A stretch of DNA of 64,000 nucleotides from Microbacterium sp. LWH13-1.2 (lineage in GTDB: Bacteria > Actinomycetota > Actinomycetes > Actinomycetales > Microbacteriaceae). The translations under genes were made by a program, and so were the position numbers. Location of the stretch: contig NZ_CP151635.1 of NCBI RefSeq assembly GCF_038397735.1, forward strand, positions 1,488,001-1,552,000, read 5' to 3'. Within the stretch, counting starts at the first letter, position 1, and every line of letters begins with the position of its first letter. Under the pieces are notes generated by a model. It did not search any database and was not told the origin of the DNA. It saw only the letters and a list, made by a program, of their open reading frames with translations. Positions 8,572-20,039 of this stretch are shown in pieces.

Positions 8572-10194
8572 TCAGCGCGTCCGATCAGCGGAGATCACGG
8601 CACCGGGATTGAGGATCCCCGTGGGGTCGAGCTCTCGCTTGATCGCGGTCAGGATCCTCACGCCGGTCTCGCCGATCTCCTGCTCCAGCCACGGCGCGTG
8701 ATCGCGACCCACGGCATGGTGGTGGCTGATCGTGCCGCCGTTCGCGATGATCGCGTCGTTGACACGCGCCTTCACCTGCCCCCAGACCTCCAGCCGGTCG
8801 GACCGGATGCCTGCCAGCACGGTGAAGTACAGCGATGCTCCCGTCGGATAGATGTGGGACACGTGGCACATCACGTAGGGCTTGGCCCCGACATCCGTGA
8901 GTCCGTCGCGGAGTGCCGCCGTGATCGCGGCATTCAGTATGCCGATGTTCGCCCAGGTGGTCGCCGTCTCGAGCGTCTCGCAGAAGACTCCGGCATCGAG
9001 CAGCGCGTCGCGCAGATACGGCCCGTCGAAGCGTCCGTCGAGCCAGTCCTCAGCCGCTCCTTCACCGGAGGAGAATCCGCCAGCAGTAGCCAGCAGCGCG
9101 GACGTGCGCGCCCGGCGCTCGGCGATGCCGTCGCCCTCGTACACGGTGACGACCGCTGCACCCTTCGAGAGCGCCTTGCCGATCCGCCCGACCTGAGCCA
9201 GACTGACCGCGGTCTCCGCCTCATCGGACAGGCGGATGACCGTCGGCCCGCCGCCGTGCTGCGCCACCGCTCTGAGGGCATCGGCCCCCGAAGCGAAATC
9301 CGGGAAGGTCCAGGACTCGAGAACGCGCTCACGCGGAATCGGATGGATGCGGACGCGGACCTCGGTGATCACCCCGAAGATGCCTTCGGAACCCAGGAAC
9401 ACGCGGACCAGGTCGGGCCCCGCGGCAGACCCCGGCGACCGCCCGAGATCGACGTCACCTGTCGGCGTCGCCACCCGGATGCCCGTGACCATGGTGTCGA
9501 AGCGCCCGTGGCCCGCAGAGTTCTGCCCCGACGACCGCGCGGCCGCGAACCCGCCGATCGTCGCGTAGCGGAAGCTCTGCGGGTAGTGGCCGAGCTCGTA
9601 TCCATGCGCGCCGAGCAGCGCCTCTGCATCGGGCCCGGTGGTTCCTGCGGCGAGGACGGCTTCGCCACTGACCGCATCCAGGCGGAGAAGACCGGTGAGT
9701 CGGCGCAGATCCAGGCTGATCACGGCATGGTGACGACCGCGTTGCGGATCGAGAGCCCCGACCACGCTTGTCCCGCCGCCGAAAGGGATCACCGCGACGC
9801 CGCGATCGGCGGCGACGGCGAGCACGGCAACGACCTCGTCGTGATCGGCAGGAAGCACCACGGCGTCCGGGGCGACCTGATGCGGCAGTCGTCTTCGCAG
9901 CAGGTCGGGCGTGGAGCGGCCCCCTGCATGGCGGATCCGAGCCTCGTCAGAGACATCGACTCGATCGTCGCCCACGACGACGGTGAACGCCGTGATGTCG
10001 TCGGGAGTCAGCGCAGAGGCATCGAGGAGCACGTCCCCGAGCTCGACGGGCGCGGCGGGCTTGCGGATGCGCCCGAGCAGCAACGGGAGCAGCGCCCGCA
10101 CGGCACGGGGCAGATCAGCGGCTTTCGCGGGATCACCCCAGCCGTTCCACCGCATCTCCGAGCGTGCGGCGACTCTGCCGTTCTCCTGACCCAT
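8572..10194 (-). CDS. FAD-binding oxidase, alkyl-DHAP-synthase (AGPS)-like
   Basis: A 540-residue FAD_binding_4 enzyme. PFGGGTSVVGALDP near 150 and GSEGIFGVITEV near 280 are the flavin-site motifs. Two features are specific to alkyldihydroxyacetonephosphate synthase rather than D-lactate oxidases: CHVSHIYPTGASLYFT, holding the catalytic Tyr position, and the histidine triplet in SHHHAVGRDHAPWL near the C terminus. AGPS exchanges the acyl chain of acyl-DHAP for a fatty alcohol, making an ether lipid. Lipid kinase and GMC genes follow in the same operon, and a TetR regulator and glycerol-3-phosphate dehydrogenase diverge from it. No ribosome site precedes the ATG, and only 20 bp separate it from the regulator gene. 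Confidence 0.83.
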   Translation of the reverse strand: MGQENGRVAARSEMRWNGWGDPAKAADLPRAVRALLPLLLGRIRKPAAPVELGDVLLDASALTPDDITAFTVVVGDDRVDVSDEARIRHAGGRSTPDLLRRRLPHQVAPDAVVLPADHDEVVAVLAVAADRGVAVIPFGGGTSVVGALDPQRGRHHAVISLDLRRLTGLLRLDAVSGEAVLAAGTTGPDAEALLGAHGYELGHYPQSFRYATIGGFAAARSSGQNSAGHGRFDTMVTGIRVATPTGDVDLGRSPGSAAGPDLVRVFLGSEGIFGVITEVRVRIHPIPRERVLESWTFPDFASGADALRAVAQHGGGPTVIRLSDEAETAVSLAQVGRIGKALSKGAAVVTVYEGDGIAERRARTSALLATAGGFSSGEGAAEDWLDGRFDGPYLRDALLDAGVFCETLETATTWANIGILNAAITAALRDGLTDVGAKPYVMCHVSHIYPTGASLYFTVLAGIRSDRLEVWGQVKARVNDAIIANGGTISHHHAVGRDHAPWLEQEIGETGVRILTAIKRELDPTGILNPGAVISADRTR

Positions 10195-10214
10195 GCGTTA
10201 CAGTGTGACAGATC
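10195..10214. promoter_or_regulatory. Divergent promoter region, AGPS-like gene / TetR gene
   Basis: Twenty bases separate the two start codons. On the plus strand TACAGT (10199-10204) can serve as a -10 for the regulator, giving a leader of only a few bases. On the minus strand only a weak CACACT fits. The regulator probably binds here, but I cannot define a symmetric operator. Confidence 0.45.
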
Positions 10215-10823
10215 ATGGAAGAACGTCAAGTGACTGCAGAAGCGCGGCTCGCACAGCATCTGCTCTGGGACGCCACCCAGGCGCGCATCCTCGACGCGGC
10301 CGACGAGCTGATCAGCCGCAGGGGGGTGCACGGAGTCACCATCGCAGAACTCGCGCGTCGCGCAGGTCACAGCCGTCCGACGATCTACCGCAGCTGGAAC
10401 GACGCCGACGACGTCGTGCGCTCATCCCTGCTCCGCCGGGTCGCCCGCATCGTCTCGCAGTTCCCGACAGAGCCCCTCACCCGCCACGACCTCGTCGACG
10501 ACGTGCTCCGTTTCTCGGCGTCCTTCCGCTCCGACGAGGTCTATGGGCGCCTGCTCGCGGACGAGCCCGAGGTCTTCACGCGCTACACGCTGCAGCGCGT
10601 CGGATCGAGCCAGCGGTTGATCCTGCAATGGCTCGCCGCAGCTATCCGGACCGCGCAGCAAGGGGGGAGCGTCAGAGCGGGAGAACCGAGCGAGATCGCG
10701 GTGATGCTGCTGCTCATCGCGCAATCGGCGGTGCTCTCGCACGGCACCGTCTCGGAGCTCATCTCCGAGCGTTCGTGGGAACGCGAGCTGCGTGCCGCGC
10801 TCGACGGGCTGCTCCGGCCGTGA
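10215..10823 (+). CDS. TetR/AcrR family transcriptional regulator
   Basis: A 202-residue regulator. Residues 18-65 form the TetR helix-turn-helix: an ILDAADELISRRGVHGVTIAEL opening, then the recognition helix AGHSRPTIYRSW. The C-terminal helical ligand-binding domain is unlike any I can name. It is divergent from the AGPS-like operon over 20 bp and its TGA overlaps the GTG of glpD, so it probably controls both directions and may sense an acyl-CoA, fatty alcohol or glycerolipid intermediate. That ligand assignment is inference from context. Confidence 0.88.
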   Translation: MEERQVTAEARLAQHLLWDATQARILDAADELISRRGVHGVTIAELARRAGHSRPTIYRSWNDADDVVRSSLLRRVARIVSQFPTEPLTRHDLVDDVLRFSASFRSDEVYGRLLADEPEVFTRYTLQRVGSSQRLILQWLAAAIRTAQQGGSVRAGEPSEIAVMLLLIAQSAVLSHGTVSELISERSWERELRAALDGLLRP

Positions 10824-12271
10824 CCGCTCACTCCCCCGACCTCAACGTCGCGCGTCGGGCCTCAGACCTCGCTCGGGCCGCCGACGAGACCGTCGACGTG
10901 CTCGTGATCGGCGGCGGGATCACCGGCACGGGAGTCGCTCTCGACGCCGCCTCTCGAGGGCTGACCGTCACGCTGCTCGAAGCGGATGACCTCGCATTCG
11001 GCACGAGCCGGTTCAGCTCGAAGCTCGTGCACGGCGGCCTTCGCTATCTCGCCACCGGTGACGTCGCGACCGCGAAGGAGAGCGCCCTCGAGCGGCACCT
11101 GCTGATGACGGTCATCGCACCGCATCTCATCCGGCCATTGGGCCAGCTGATGCCCTTCGCCGTCGGCGTGACCGCCGCACAGCGCGCCGCCGGCGTCGCA
11201 GGCATGGCCATGGGCGATCTGCTGCGGATGCGGGCTCACACGCCACGAACAGTGCTGCCCGGGCCGCGATTGGTTTCGGCGCGCGCCGCCCATGATCTGG
11301 TTCCCGCGCTCGACCGCCGAGGACTTCGGGGCGGCATGCTCTCGTACGACGGACAGCTCGTCGACGACGCGCGATTGGTCGTGACGGTCGCCCGCACGGC
11401 CGCGGCTCTCGGCGCACGCATCCTCACGCGGGTCCGCGCGCGCCGGCTCCGCAGCGATGGGGCGATCGCCGAAGACGCGCTGACCGGCGAGGCCCTGGAC
11501 ATCCGGGCCCGCTCGGTGATCAACGCAACCGGGGTATGGGCCGGGACCCTCGACGAGTCGATCACCATGCGCCCCAGCCGCGGAACCCACATCGTCTTGG
11601 ACGCCGCCGACCTCGGACACCCGTCGGCGGCCCTGACCATCCCGCACGAAGGGTCTATCAGCCGTTACGTGTTCGCTCTGCCGCAGCAGAGCGGACGGGT
11701 GATCGTCGGTCTGACGGACGAGGATGCTCCGGGCGCTGTGCCGCGGATCGCCACGCCGACAGAGGGCGAGATCCGCTTCCTTCTCACGACCCTGAACCGG
11801 GTGCTGGCCGAGCCGATCGGCCGGGAACGCGTGCGCGGGGCGTTCGCGGGCCTCCGCCCACTGGTCGACACGGGCGCGAATTCGACCGCGGACATCTCTC
11901 GCCGTCATCTGGTCGCCGCCTCCGACGCGGGGTTCGTCAACGTCCTCGGCGGCAAGCTGACGACGTACCGGCGGATGGCGGAGGACGCCGTCGACCTCGC
12001 GGCACGCGTGAGCGGTCTGAACGCCGCGCCGAGTCGGACGGCGTCCCTCCGGCTCACCGACACCGCGCCGAGCTGGTCTCACACCGGTTCAGACACCGAC
12101 GGCGCGGTGCCCCGCGTGCAGGTCGAGTTCGCGGTGCGCGCCGAGGGCGCGATGACCGTCGACGACATCCTCGACCGGCGCACCAGGGTCGGCCTCGTCG
12201 AGGCCGACCGCGAGCGCGTGAGAGTCACGACCGAAGCACTGCTCGCCGAGGTGCTCGCGGACCTCGGCTGA
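10820..12271 (+). CDS. glpD: Glycerol-3-phosphate dehydrogenase, FAD-dependent
   Basis: A 483-residue protein starting on a GTG that overlaps the regulator's stop (GTGA). The FAD-binding motif VLVIGGGITGTGVALDAASRG lies at about residues 30-50, followed by the GlpD signature FGTSRFSSKLVHGGLRYL. RGTHIVLD and FVNVLGGKLTTYRRMAEDA are further DAO-family landmarks. It oxidises sn-glycerol-3-phosphate to dihydroxyacetone phosphate at the membrane and passes electrons to quinone. DHAP is the backbone for the acyl-DHAP used by AGPS, which fits the divergent neighbour. The C-terminal DAO_C domain is shorter than in E. coli or Bacillus GlpD (about 500-555 residues). Confidence 0.9.
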   Translation: MTAHSPDLNVARRASDLARAADETVDVLVIGGGITGTGVALDAASRGLTVTLLEADDLAFGTSRFSSKLVHGGLRYLATGDVATAKESALERHLLMTVIAPHLIRPLGQLMPFAVGVTAAQRAAGVAGMAMGDLLRMRAHTPRTVLPGPRLVSARAAHDLVPALDRRGLRGGMLSYDGQLVDDARLVVTVARTAAALGARILTRVRARRLRSDGAIAEDALTGEALDIRARSVINATGVWAGTLDESITMRPSRGTHIVLDAADLGHPSAALTIPHEGSISRYVFALPQQSGRVIVGLTDEDAPGAVPRIATPTEGEIRFLLTTLNRVLAEPIGRERVRGAFAGLRPLVDTGANSTADISRRHLVAASDAGFVNVLGGKLTTYRRMAEDAVDLAARVSGLNAAPSRTASLRLTDTAPSWSHTGSDTDGAVPRVQVEFAVRAEGAMTVDDILDRRTRVGLVEADRERVRVTTEALLAEVLADLG

Positions 12272-12425
12272 GGAGCCTCGCCTGAGGCGCGCCGAGCCTC
12301 GCCCGCGCCCGCGGCGTATCCACCTCGCGGCGTCGTGGGTAACACCGACGGAACAGCGTGTGAACACCGGCATCCGAGAGCGGAGAATGGCCGTGCACAG
12401 AAGCAGCAGGCGGCACAGTGGAGTC

Positions 12426-13121
12426 ATGGACATGCTCCTCTCGATGCTCGGTGGTAAGGGAATGTCGGGTCTGTTCAAGACCGGCACGGCGATCCTCACG
12501 ATCCTGCTGGTCGTGCCGGCCCTGTTGAAGATCTTCGTCGTCACGGTGGATGAGGGGTGGGCGGCGATCCGCACGCGGAACGGCAAGCCGATCATCCGCA
12601 ACCGGCCGCAGCGGCGGCCCACCTCACGCGGGGGCGCGGTCGGCGAAGTCGTCGTGCTCGACCCCGGTTCACACGGCGCCTTCCCGCTGTTCTACTGGTA
12701 CAAGCTCATCGACGTCCGCTGTCGCGCGACCGACCTGCCCGCCCGCGAGATGACCGGTGCCAGCGGGCATCAGCACCGGGTGCACGCGTCCTTCGAATGG
12801 CGACCATTGGCCACCGGCAGAGATCTGCGAGTATTCGAGCTCGACGTGGTGAACGTGAACGAACGCGCGTCGAACATCGTCGGCGCGGCGCTGCGAGACG
12901 TCATCCGGAGCCTCGACGGAGCCGAGCTGCCGCACAATGACGAGATCAACACCCGCGTCATCGCCGCCAGCGCTGACGAGGTCCGACGTGCCTGCGGCGT
13001 CGAGCTCGTTCGAGTCATGGTCACAGGCGACGCCCTGACCGACGGCTATCTGCTCTCCACCGCGCTCCGCGACACGGGCCGCGGTGCCGAAGCCGTCGCG
13101 GCGCTGCACGCCCTCAACTGA
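12426..13121 (+). CDS. SPFH/Band 7-like membrane-anchored protein
   Basis: About 231 residues from the ATG at 12426. Earlier in-frame starts exist from 12360 and a later one at 12462, and no ribosome site decides between them. One hydrophobic segment (TAILTILLVVPALLKIFVV) is followed by a region resembling the SPFH fold: VTVDEGWAAIRTRNG, a HASFEWRP strand, then helices SNIVGAALRDVIRSLDGAEL and ITR-like TRVIAASADEVRRACGVEL. SPFH proteins scaffold membrane microdomains or protease complexes. The protein is shorter than stomatin or HflK and lacks the long C-terminal coiled coil. It is transcribed towards dxs, and I see no terminator in the 20 bp between them. The 150 bp upstream hold no other gene. 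Confidence 0.7.
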   Translation: MDMLLSMLGGKGMSGLFKTGTAILTILLVVPALLKIFVVTVDEGWAAIRTRNGKPIIRNRPQRRPTSRGGAVGEVVVLDPGSHGAFPLFYWYKLIDVRCRATDLPAREMTGASGHQHRVHASFEWRPLATGRDLRVFELDVVNVNERASNIVGAALRDVIRSLDGAELPHNDEINTRVIAASADEVRRACGVELVRVMVTGDALTDGYLLSTALRDTGRGAEAVAALHALN

Positions 13122-13141
13122 CCGGGCGAGCACTCCCGGGA

Positions 13142-15082
13142 TCAGCTCCGCTCGTGCAGCGGAAGATCGACAGTGCCGGTCTCCCCCGACTGGCGAGCGA
13201 CCGGAATACGAGTCCCGAGAACCTGCGCGACGACGTCCTGCGCGATCTTCGACGCGGTGAGGCCTGCATCCGCGAGGATCTGATCGCGCGAGGCGTGATC
13301 GATGAACTCGTCCGGCAGGCCCAGCTCGTCGACCGCCGTGTCGATGCCCGCCTCGCGGAGCACCTGACGCACGCGCGTGCCGATGCCTCCGACGCGGATT
13401 CCGTCTTCGAGCGTGATGACCAGGCGATGACGCGCGGCCATGCTGACGATCGAGGGCTGAACAGGGATCGCCCAGCGGGGGTCGATGACCGTCGCGCCGA
13501 TCCCCTGAGCGCGCAGTCGCTCGGCGACATCCATCGCCAGCGCCGCGAACGGCCCGATCGCGACGAGCAGCACATCCTCGGACTCGCCACGGGCGAGCAC
13601 GTCGACACCGTCGTGCAGGCGCTCGAGGGCGGGAAGCTCAGGCGCGACGTCACCCTTGGGGAAGCGGATCACGGTCGGGGCGTCTTCGACGAGTACGGCT
13701 TCGTCGAGCGCTTCCTGCAGGCGCACCCCGTCGCGCGGGGCGGCGATGCGGATGTGCGGGACGATCTGCAGCATCGCCAGGTCCCACATGCCGTGATGAC
13801 TCGGACCGTCGGGACCGGTGACACCCGCGCGGTCGAGAACGAACGTGACGCCCGCACGGTGGAGTGCCACGTCCATGAGCACCTGATCGAACGCGCGTCC
13901 CATGAAGGTCGCGTACAGCGCCACGACCGGGTGCAGGCCTCCGAAGGCGAGACCGGCGGCCGATGCCACCGCATGCTGCTCGGCGATTCCCACGTCGTAG
14001 ACGCGGTCGGGGAATCGCTCGGCGAACGGGGCGAGACCCGTCGGGCGCAGCATCGCCGCAGTCATCGCGATCACGTCCGAGCGGCGCTCGCCCACGGACA
14101 CGAGAGCGTCGGAGAAGACATCGGTCCAGCCGGTCCCTCCCGACGAGAGCGTCTCACCGGTCGTCGGGTCTATGCGCCCGACAGCATGGAACTGGTCGGC
14201 CTCGTCATCTCGAGCGGGCTGGTAGCCGCGCCCCTTCTCCGTGATGGTGTGCACGATGACGGGCGCGCCGAACGACTTCGCGAGCTCGAGGGTCTCCATG
14301 AGCGCGGGAAGATCATGTCCGTCGACCGGGCCGAGGTACTTGATGTCGAGATTGGAATACAGCGCCTCGTTGTTCGTGAACCTCGAGAGGAACCCGTGGG
14401 TCCCGCCCCGCACACCGCGGAACACGGCACGGCCGACGGGCCCGAAGGCGCGGAAGAGGCGGTCCGATTTGTGGTGCAGCTCCTTGTACGCCGCGGCCGT
14501 GCGCACTCGGTTGAGGTAACGGGACATCCCGCCGATGGTCGGCGCGTACGAACGCCCGTTGTCGTTCACCACGATGACCAGGTTGCGGTCGTTGTCGTCG
14601 GAGATGTTGTTGAGCGCCTCCCACGTCATGCCGCCGGTCAGCGCGCCGTCCCCGACGACCGCGACCACGTGGCGGTCTGCACGCCCGGTCGCGGTCAGTG
14701 CGCGCGAGACGCCGTCGGCCCAGCTCAGCGAGCTGGACGCGTGCGACGACTCGACGACGTCGTGCGGGCTCTCGGAGCGCTGCGGGTAACCGGCGAGCCC
14801 TCCGCGCACACGGAGCGATGAGAAGTCCTGACGTCCGGTGAGCAGCTTGTGCACGTACGACTGGTGGCCCGTGTCGAAGATGAACGGGTCGTCGGGAGAG
14901 GAAAAGACGCGATGCAGGGCGATCGTCAGCTCGACCACTCCGAGATTCGGTCCCAGATGCCCGCCGGTGCGCGACACGTTCTCGACGAGGAATTCACGGA
15001 TCTCCCCCGCGAGCTCGATGAGCTGATCCTCAGACAGCGAGTCGAGGTCACGGGGTCCTGAGATGCTCGGAAGAATCGGCAT
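13142..15082 (-). CDS. dxs: 1-deoxy-D-xylulose-5-phosphate synthase
   Basis: A 646-residue transketolase-like enzyme that condenses pyruvate and glyceraldehyde-3-phosphate to DXP, the first step of the MEP isoprenoid pathway, with TPP. The start is fixed by AGGAGGTG 5-8 nt before the ATG of MPILPSISGPRDL; longer frames lack this. The TPP motif GDGALTGGMTWEALNN with NDNGRSYAPTIGG downstream, the FDTGHQSYVHKLLTGR segment, and the transketolase pyrimidine domain RVYDVGIAEQHAV are present. The C-terminal domain ends at the expected length. It sits downstream of acnA but is separated by a strong hairpin, so it probably has its own promoter. Confidence 0.96.
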   Translation of the reverse strand: MPILPSISGPRDLDSLSEDQLIELAGEIREFLVENVSRTGGHLGPNLGVVELTIALHRVFSSPDDPFIFDTGHQSYVHKLLTGRQDFSSLRVRGGLAGYPQRSESPHDVVESSHASSSLSWADGVSRALTATGRADRHVVAVVGDGALTGGMTWEALNNISDDNDRNLVIVVNDNGRSYAPTIGGMSRYLNRVRTAAAYKELHHKSDRLFRAFGPVGRAVFRGVRGGTHGFLSRFTNNEALYSNLDIKYLGPVDGHDLPALMETLELAKSFGAPVIVHTITEKGRGYQPARDDEADQFHAVGRIDPTTGETLSSGGTGWTDVFSDALVSVGERRSDVIAMTAAMLRPTGLAPFAERFPDRVYDVGIAEQHAVASAAGLAFGGLHPVVALYATFMGRAFDQVLMDVALHRAGVTFVLDRAGVTGPDGPSHHGMWDLAMLQIVPHIRIAAPRDGVRLQEALDEAVLVEDAPTVIRFPKGDVAPELPALERLHDGVDVLARGESEDVLLVAIGPFAALAMDVAERLRAQGIGATVIDPRWAIPVQPSIVSMAARHRLVITLEDGIRVGGIGTRVRQVLREAGIDTAVDELGLPDEFIDHASRDQILADAGLTASKIAQDVVAQVLGTRIPVARQSGETGTVDLPLHERS

Positions 15083-15205
15083 CTGCACCTCCTCATAGGC
15101 ACCGTTCGCGGCATCCGATTCCGGTACGGACGCCTGCTCGATCCTACCCCGGGCATCCGGGAAAGCTCGGAGAGCGACTCCCCCTTGACACAGGCGCTGA
15201 CACGC

Positions 15206-15241
15206 GGAAAGGGCCCGGTTCCGAAGAACCGAGCCCTTTCC
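15206..15241 (-). terminator. Hairpin terminator after acnA
   Basis: GGAAAGGGC and GCCCTTTCC arms, extended by a GGTTC/GAACC inner stem with a CGAA loop, form a strong hairpin 10 nt past the aconitase stop. Confidence 0.75.
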
Positions 15242-15251
15242 GACTGTGCGA

Positions 15252-18089
<2,838 letters not shown>

Positions 18090-18215
18090 GAATCCGTCTC
18101 CTTCTATTCGGATGGGAGCGACAGGCGCCTCCATCTTGCTCGCCAGCGAGCCCCTGCGGCTAGCAAGGCAGACCTAACCAGTCTGCTCCGCTCAGCCTCC
18201 GGGCGAAAGCCTGCA

Positions 18216-18239
18216 ATTTATCTTGATGTCAAGATAAAT
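18216..18239. promoter_or_regulatory. 24 bp palindromic operator upstream of acnA
   Basis: ATTTATCTTGA and its exact complement TCAAGATAAAT flank a 2 bp centre, so 11 of 11 bases pair in each arm. The AT-rich block stands out in GC-rich surroundings. The geometry is typical of MarR-family operators. The regulator is not encoded next to it. The site lies 4 bp past the DUF3159 stop and 127 bp before acnA. Confidence 0.7.
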
Positions 18240-18242
18240 CTA

Positions 18243-18977
18243 TCACGACTGGACAGGTGCCTCGGCATCCGACGCGCGCGGGTAGAGCGCGCGCACGACG
18301 AGCCACGTGACCGCGATCAGCGGTGCGAACAGCGGAAGACCCATGATGAGCTTGAGCGTGCCGAGCGCCGTGACATCGCCGGCGAGGTACAGCGGGAGCT
18401 GCACCGCCAGTCGCGCGAAGAACAATGCGGCCCAGGAGACTCCGAGCCAGAAGAAGGCCCGGCGCTTGCGGCGGTCACCGCGCCAGGCGGTGCCCTCCCC
18501 CATCAGGAACCCGACAGCGAGGCCGATGAGCGACCATCCGATCAGCGCGGAGACGAGCATCGCCGTGCCGTACACGGCGTTCGTGATCAGGCCGGGGACG
18601 AAGTTGTCCTCACCTCGCCCCGTCCAGAGCGCCAATGCCGCAGCGGCCGCAGCGGCCACCAGACCGCCGATGGCCGCGGACGGCGGGGACTTCTGCACCA
18701 GCCGCACGAGGGTGAACACGGCGGCGAGCCCGACGGACACTCCCAGAGGGAGGATCAGCGGCTCGGGGCGAATCGTGAAGAGGACGACGAACGCGAGGCT
18801 CGGGAGGACGGACTCGAGGATGCCGCGCCACCCGCCGATCGCGGACCAGACCACCTTGTGGGTCGCACCGCTCTCGGTCGGGTCGAGCCCTGCGCGCCGA
18901 GCGGCGCCGCCGAGCGCCGCGCCGACGATGTCGGAAGCGGTCTGCTCGCGCTCGGGCTCCGGGGCCGGGGTGGTCAC
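18243..18977 (-). CDS. DUF3159 family integral membrane protein
   Basis: A 244-residue protein with about six hydrophobic segments, beginning at VLPSLAFVVLFTI and ending at FAPLIAVTWLVVRALY, and a conserved cytoplasmic motif GEGTAWRGDRRKRRAFFWLG. It belongs to the actinobacterial DUF3159 family, whose function is unknown. It starts on GTG overlapping the stop of DUF3710 by 4 nt (GTGA). The order dut, DUF3710, DUF3159 reads as one operon on the minus strand. This linkage is widely conserved in Actinobacteria, to my knowledge, but no role has been established. Confidence 0.85.
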   Translation of the reverse strand: MTTPAPEPEREQTASDIVGAALGGAARRAGLDPTESGATHKVVWSAIGGWRGILESVLPSLAFVVLFTIRPEPLILPLGVSVGLAAVFTLVRLVQKSPPSAAIGGLVAAAAAAALALWTGRGEDNFVPGLITNAVYGTAMLVSALIGWSLIGLAVGFLMGEGTAWRGDRRKRRAFFWLGVSWAALFFARLAVQLPLYLAGDVTALGTLKLIMGLPLFAPLIAVTWLVVRALYPRASDAEAPVQS

Positions 18978-19561
18978 GCGGAGCCGGGAGTCGCGGGCAT
19001 CTTCAGCGGGATCAGGTCGCGCGGAGGCATCGGAGCCCCACCGCGGACGACCACGATAGACCGGAAGAGGTCCTCGACCTTCGCCGCGGCTTCGAGATCG
19101 GAGGCGGCAGCGCCGCCGATCACGCCGCGAAGGAACCAGCGAGGACCGTCGATGCCGATGAACCGGGCGAGCCGCAGCTCCGAGCCCTCGTTCGCGGCCG
19201 CCGGCACTTCGGCGAGCAGTTCTTTGCCGAGAGGACCGTCCCGCTCCTCCACGCGACCGCCCTGGCCGCGCACCTGGTCGCGCAGCTGCACTCGCGTCTC
19301 ATCCCACAGCCCGCCGGAGCGCGGTGCGGCGAAGGGCTGCACCTGCAGCGAGGAGTCGGCGTAGTCGAGACCGACAGCGACGATGCGCTTGGACTGCTCC
19401 TCGACCTCCAGGCGGAGATTCAGTCCTTCGCGCGGAAGGATCTTGATTCCGCCGAGGTCGATGTACGGGCGCACGGGGTTCGCCTCGGAGTCGTCGAAGG
19501 GACCCTGCGTCGCCCGGTCGTCCGGGGCCGACTTCGAGGGAGTCGCGTTGTTGTCAGTCAT
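18974..19561 (-). CDS. DUF3710 family protein
   Basis: A 195-residue soluble protein of the DUF3710 family, function unknown. Characteristic features are RPYIDLGGIKILP near residue 35, the central WDETRVQLRDQV, and RLARFIGIDGPRWFLRGVI near 130. The start at MTDNNATPSK overlaps the dut stop by 8 nt, and a GGACAGG sequence lies just before it. It is translationally coupled to dut upstream and DUF3159 downstream. Confidence 0.85.
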   Translation of the reverse strand: MTDNNATPSKSAPDDRATQGPFDDSEANPVRPYIDLGGIKILPREGLNLRLEVEEQSKRIVAVGLDYADSSLQVQPFAAPRSGGLWDETRVQLRDQVRGQGGRVEERDGPLGKELLAEVPAAANEGSELRLARFIGIDGPRWFLRGVIGGAAASDLEAAAKVEDLFRSIVVVRGGAPMPPRDLIPLKMPATPGSA

Positions 19562-20027
19562 TGGCCTGTCCTGCCGAAGGGGAATGGGATCCTGCCTGGT
19601 AGCCGGTCGAACCGAAGCCACCCTCGCCGCGGACGCTGTCGGGCAGCTCCTCGACCGGGATGAACGTGGCTCGCGTCACGGGCATGACGATCAGCTGCGC
19701 GATGCGGTCGCCGACGGCCACATCGTACGCGCTGCGGCTGTCGGTGTTGATCAGGCTCACCTTGATCTCGCCGCGGTATCCGGCATCCACCGTGCCGGGC
19801 GAGTTGACGATCGAGATGCCGTGCTTGGCGGCGAGACCGCTGCGTGGCACCACGAATGCCGCGTATCCCTCGGGCAGCGCGATGCGCACGCCCGTCGCTA
19901 CGAGGGCTCGCTCCCCCGGGGCGAGGTGAACGGCCTCCGCCGCCACCAGATCGGCTCCGGCGTCGCCGGGGTGCGCGTAACCGGGCACCACAGAGGCGAT
20001 AATGGGGACATCAACGGAATCAGTCAC
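19554..20027 (-). CDS. dut: dUTP diphosphatase
   Basis: A 157-residue homotrimeric dUTPase that hydrolyses dUTP to dUMP and pyrophosphate, keeping uracil out of DNA. All five motifs are visible: HPGDAGADL (1), PRSGLAAKHG (2), NSPGTVDAGYRGEI (3), DRIAQLIV (4) and RGEGGFGSTG (5). The length is normal. A TAGCCT -10 lies 6 nt before the GTG start with no ribosome site, so the transcript is probably leaderless. It heads the operon with DUF3710 and DUF3159 and diverges from DUF3093 with 12 bp between the start codons. Confidence 0.96.
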   Translation of the reverse strand: MTDSVDVPIIASVVPGYAHPGDAGADLVAAEAVHLAPGERALVATGVRIALPEGYAAFVVPRSGLAAKHGISIVNSPGTVDAGYRGEIKVSLINTDSRSAYDVAVGDRIAQLIVMPVTRATFIPVEELPDSVRGEGGFGSTGYQAGSHSPSAGQAND

Positions 20028-20033
20028 CCCACG

Positions 20034-20039
20034 AGGCTA
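20034..20039 (-). promoter_or_regulatory. Candidate leaderless -10 (TAGCCT) of dut
   Basis: TAGCCT read on the minus strand ends 6 nt before the GTG start. It abuts the ATG of the divergent DUF3093 gene. Confidence 0.5.

Noticed and set aside
8113..10233. Long plus-strand open frame across the lipid kinase and AGPS-like genes
   Set aside because: Antisense to two conserved genes, Arg-rich composition, no domain.
18159..18177. Possible IdeR/DtxR iron box upstream of acnA
   Set aside because: Read on the minus strand it matches only about 12 of 19 positions of the usual iron-box consensus and one half-site is poor. Not reported as a feature.
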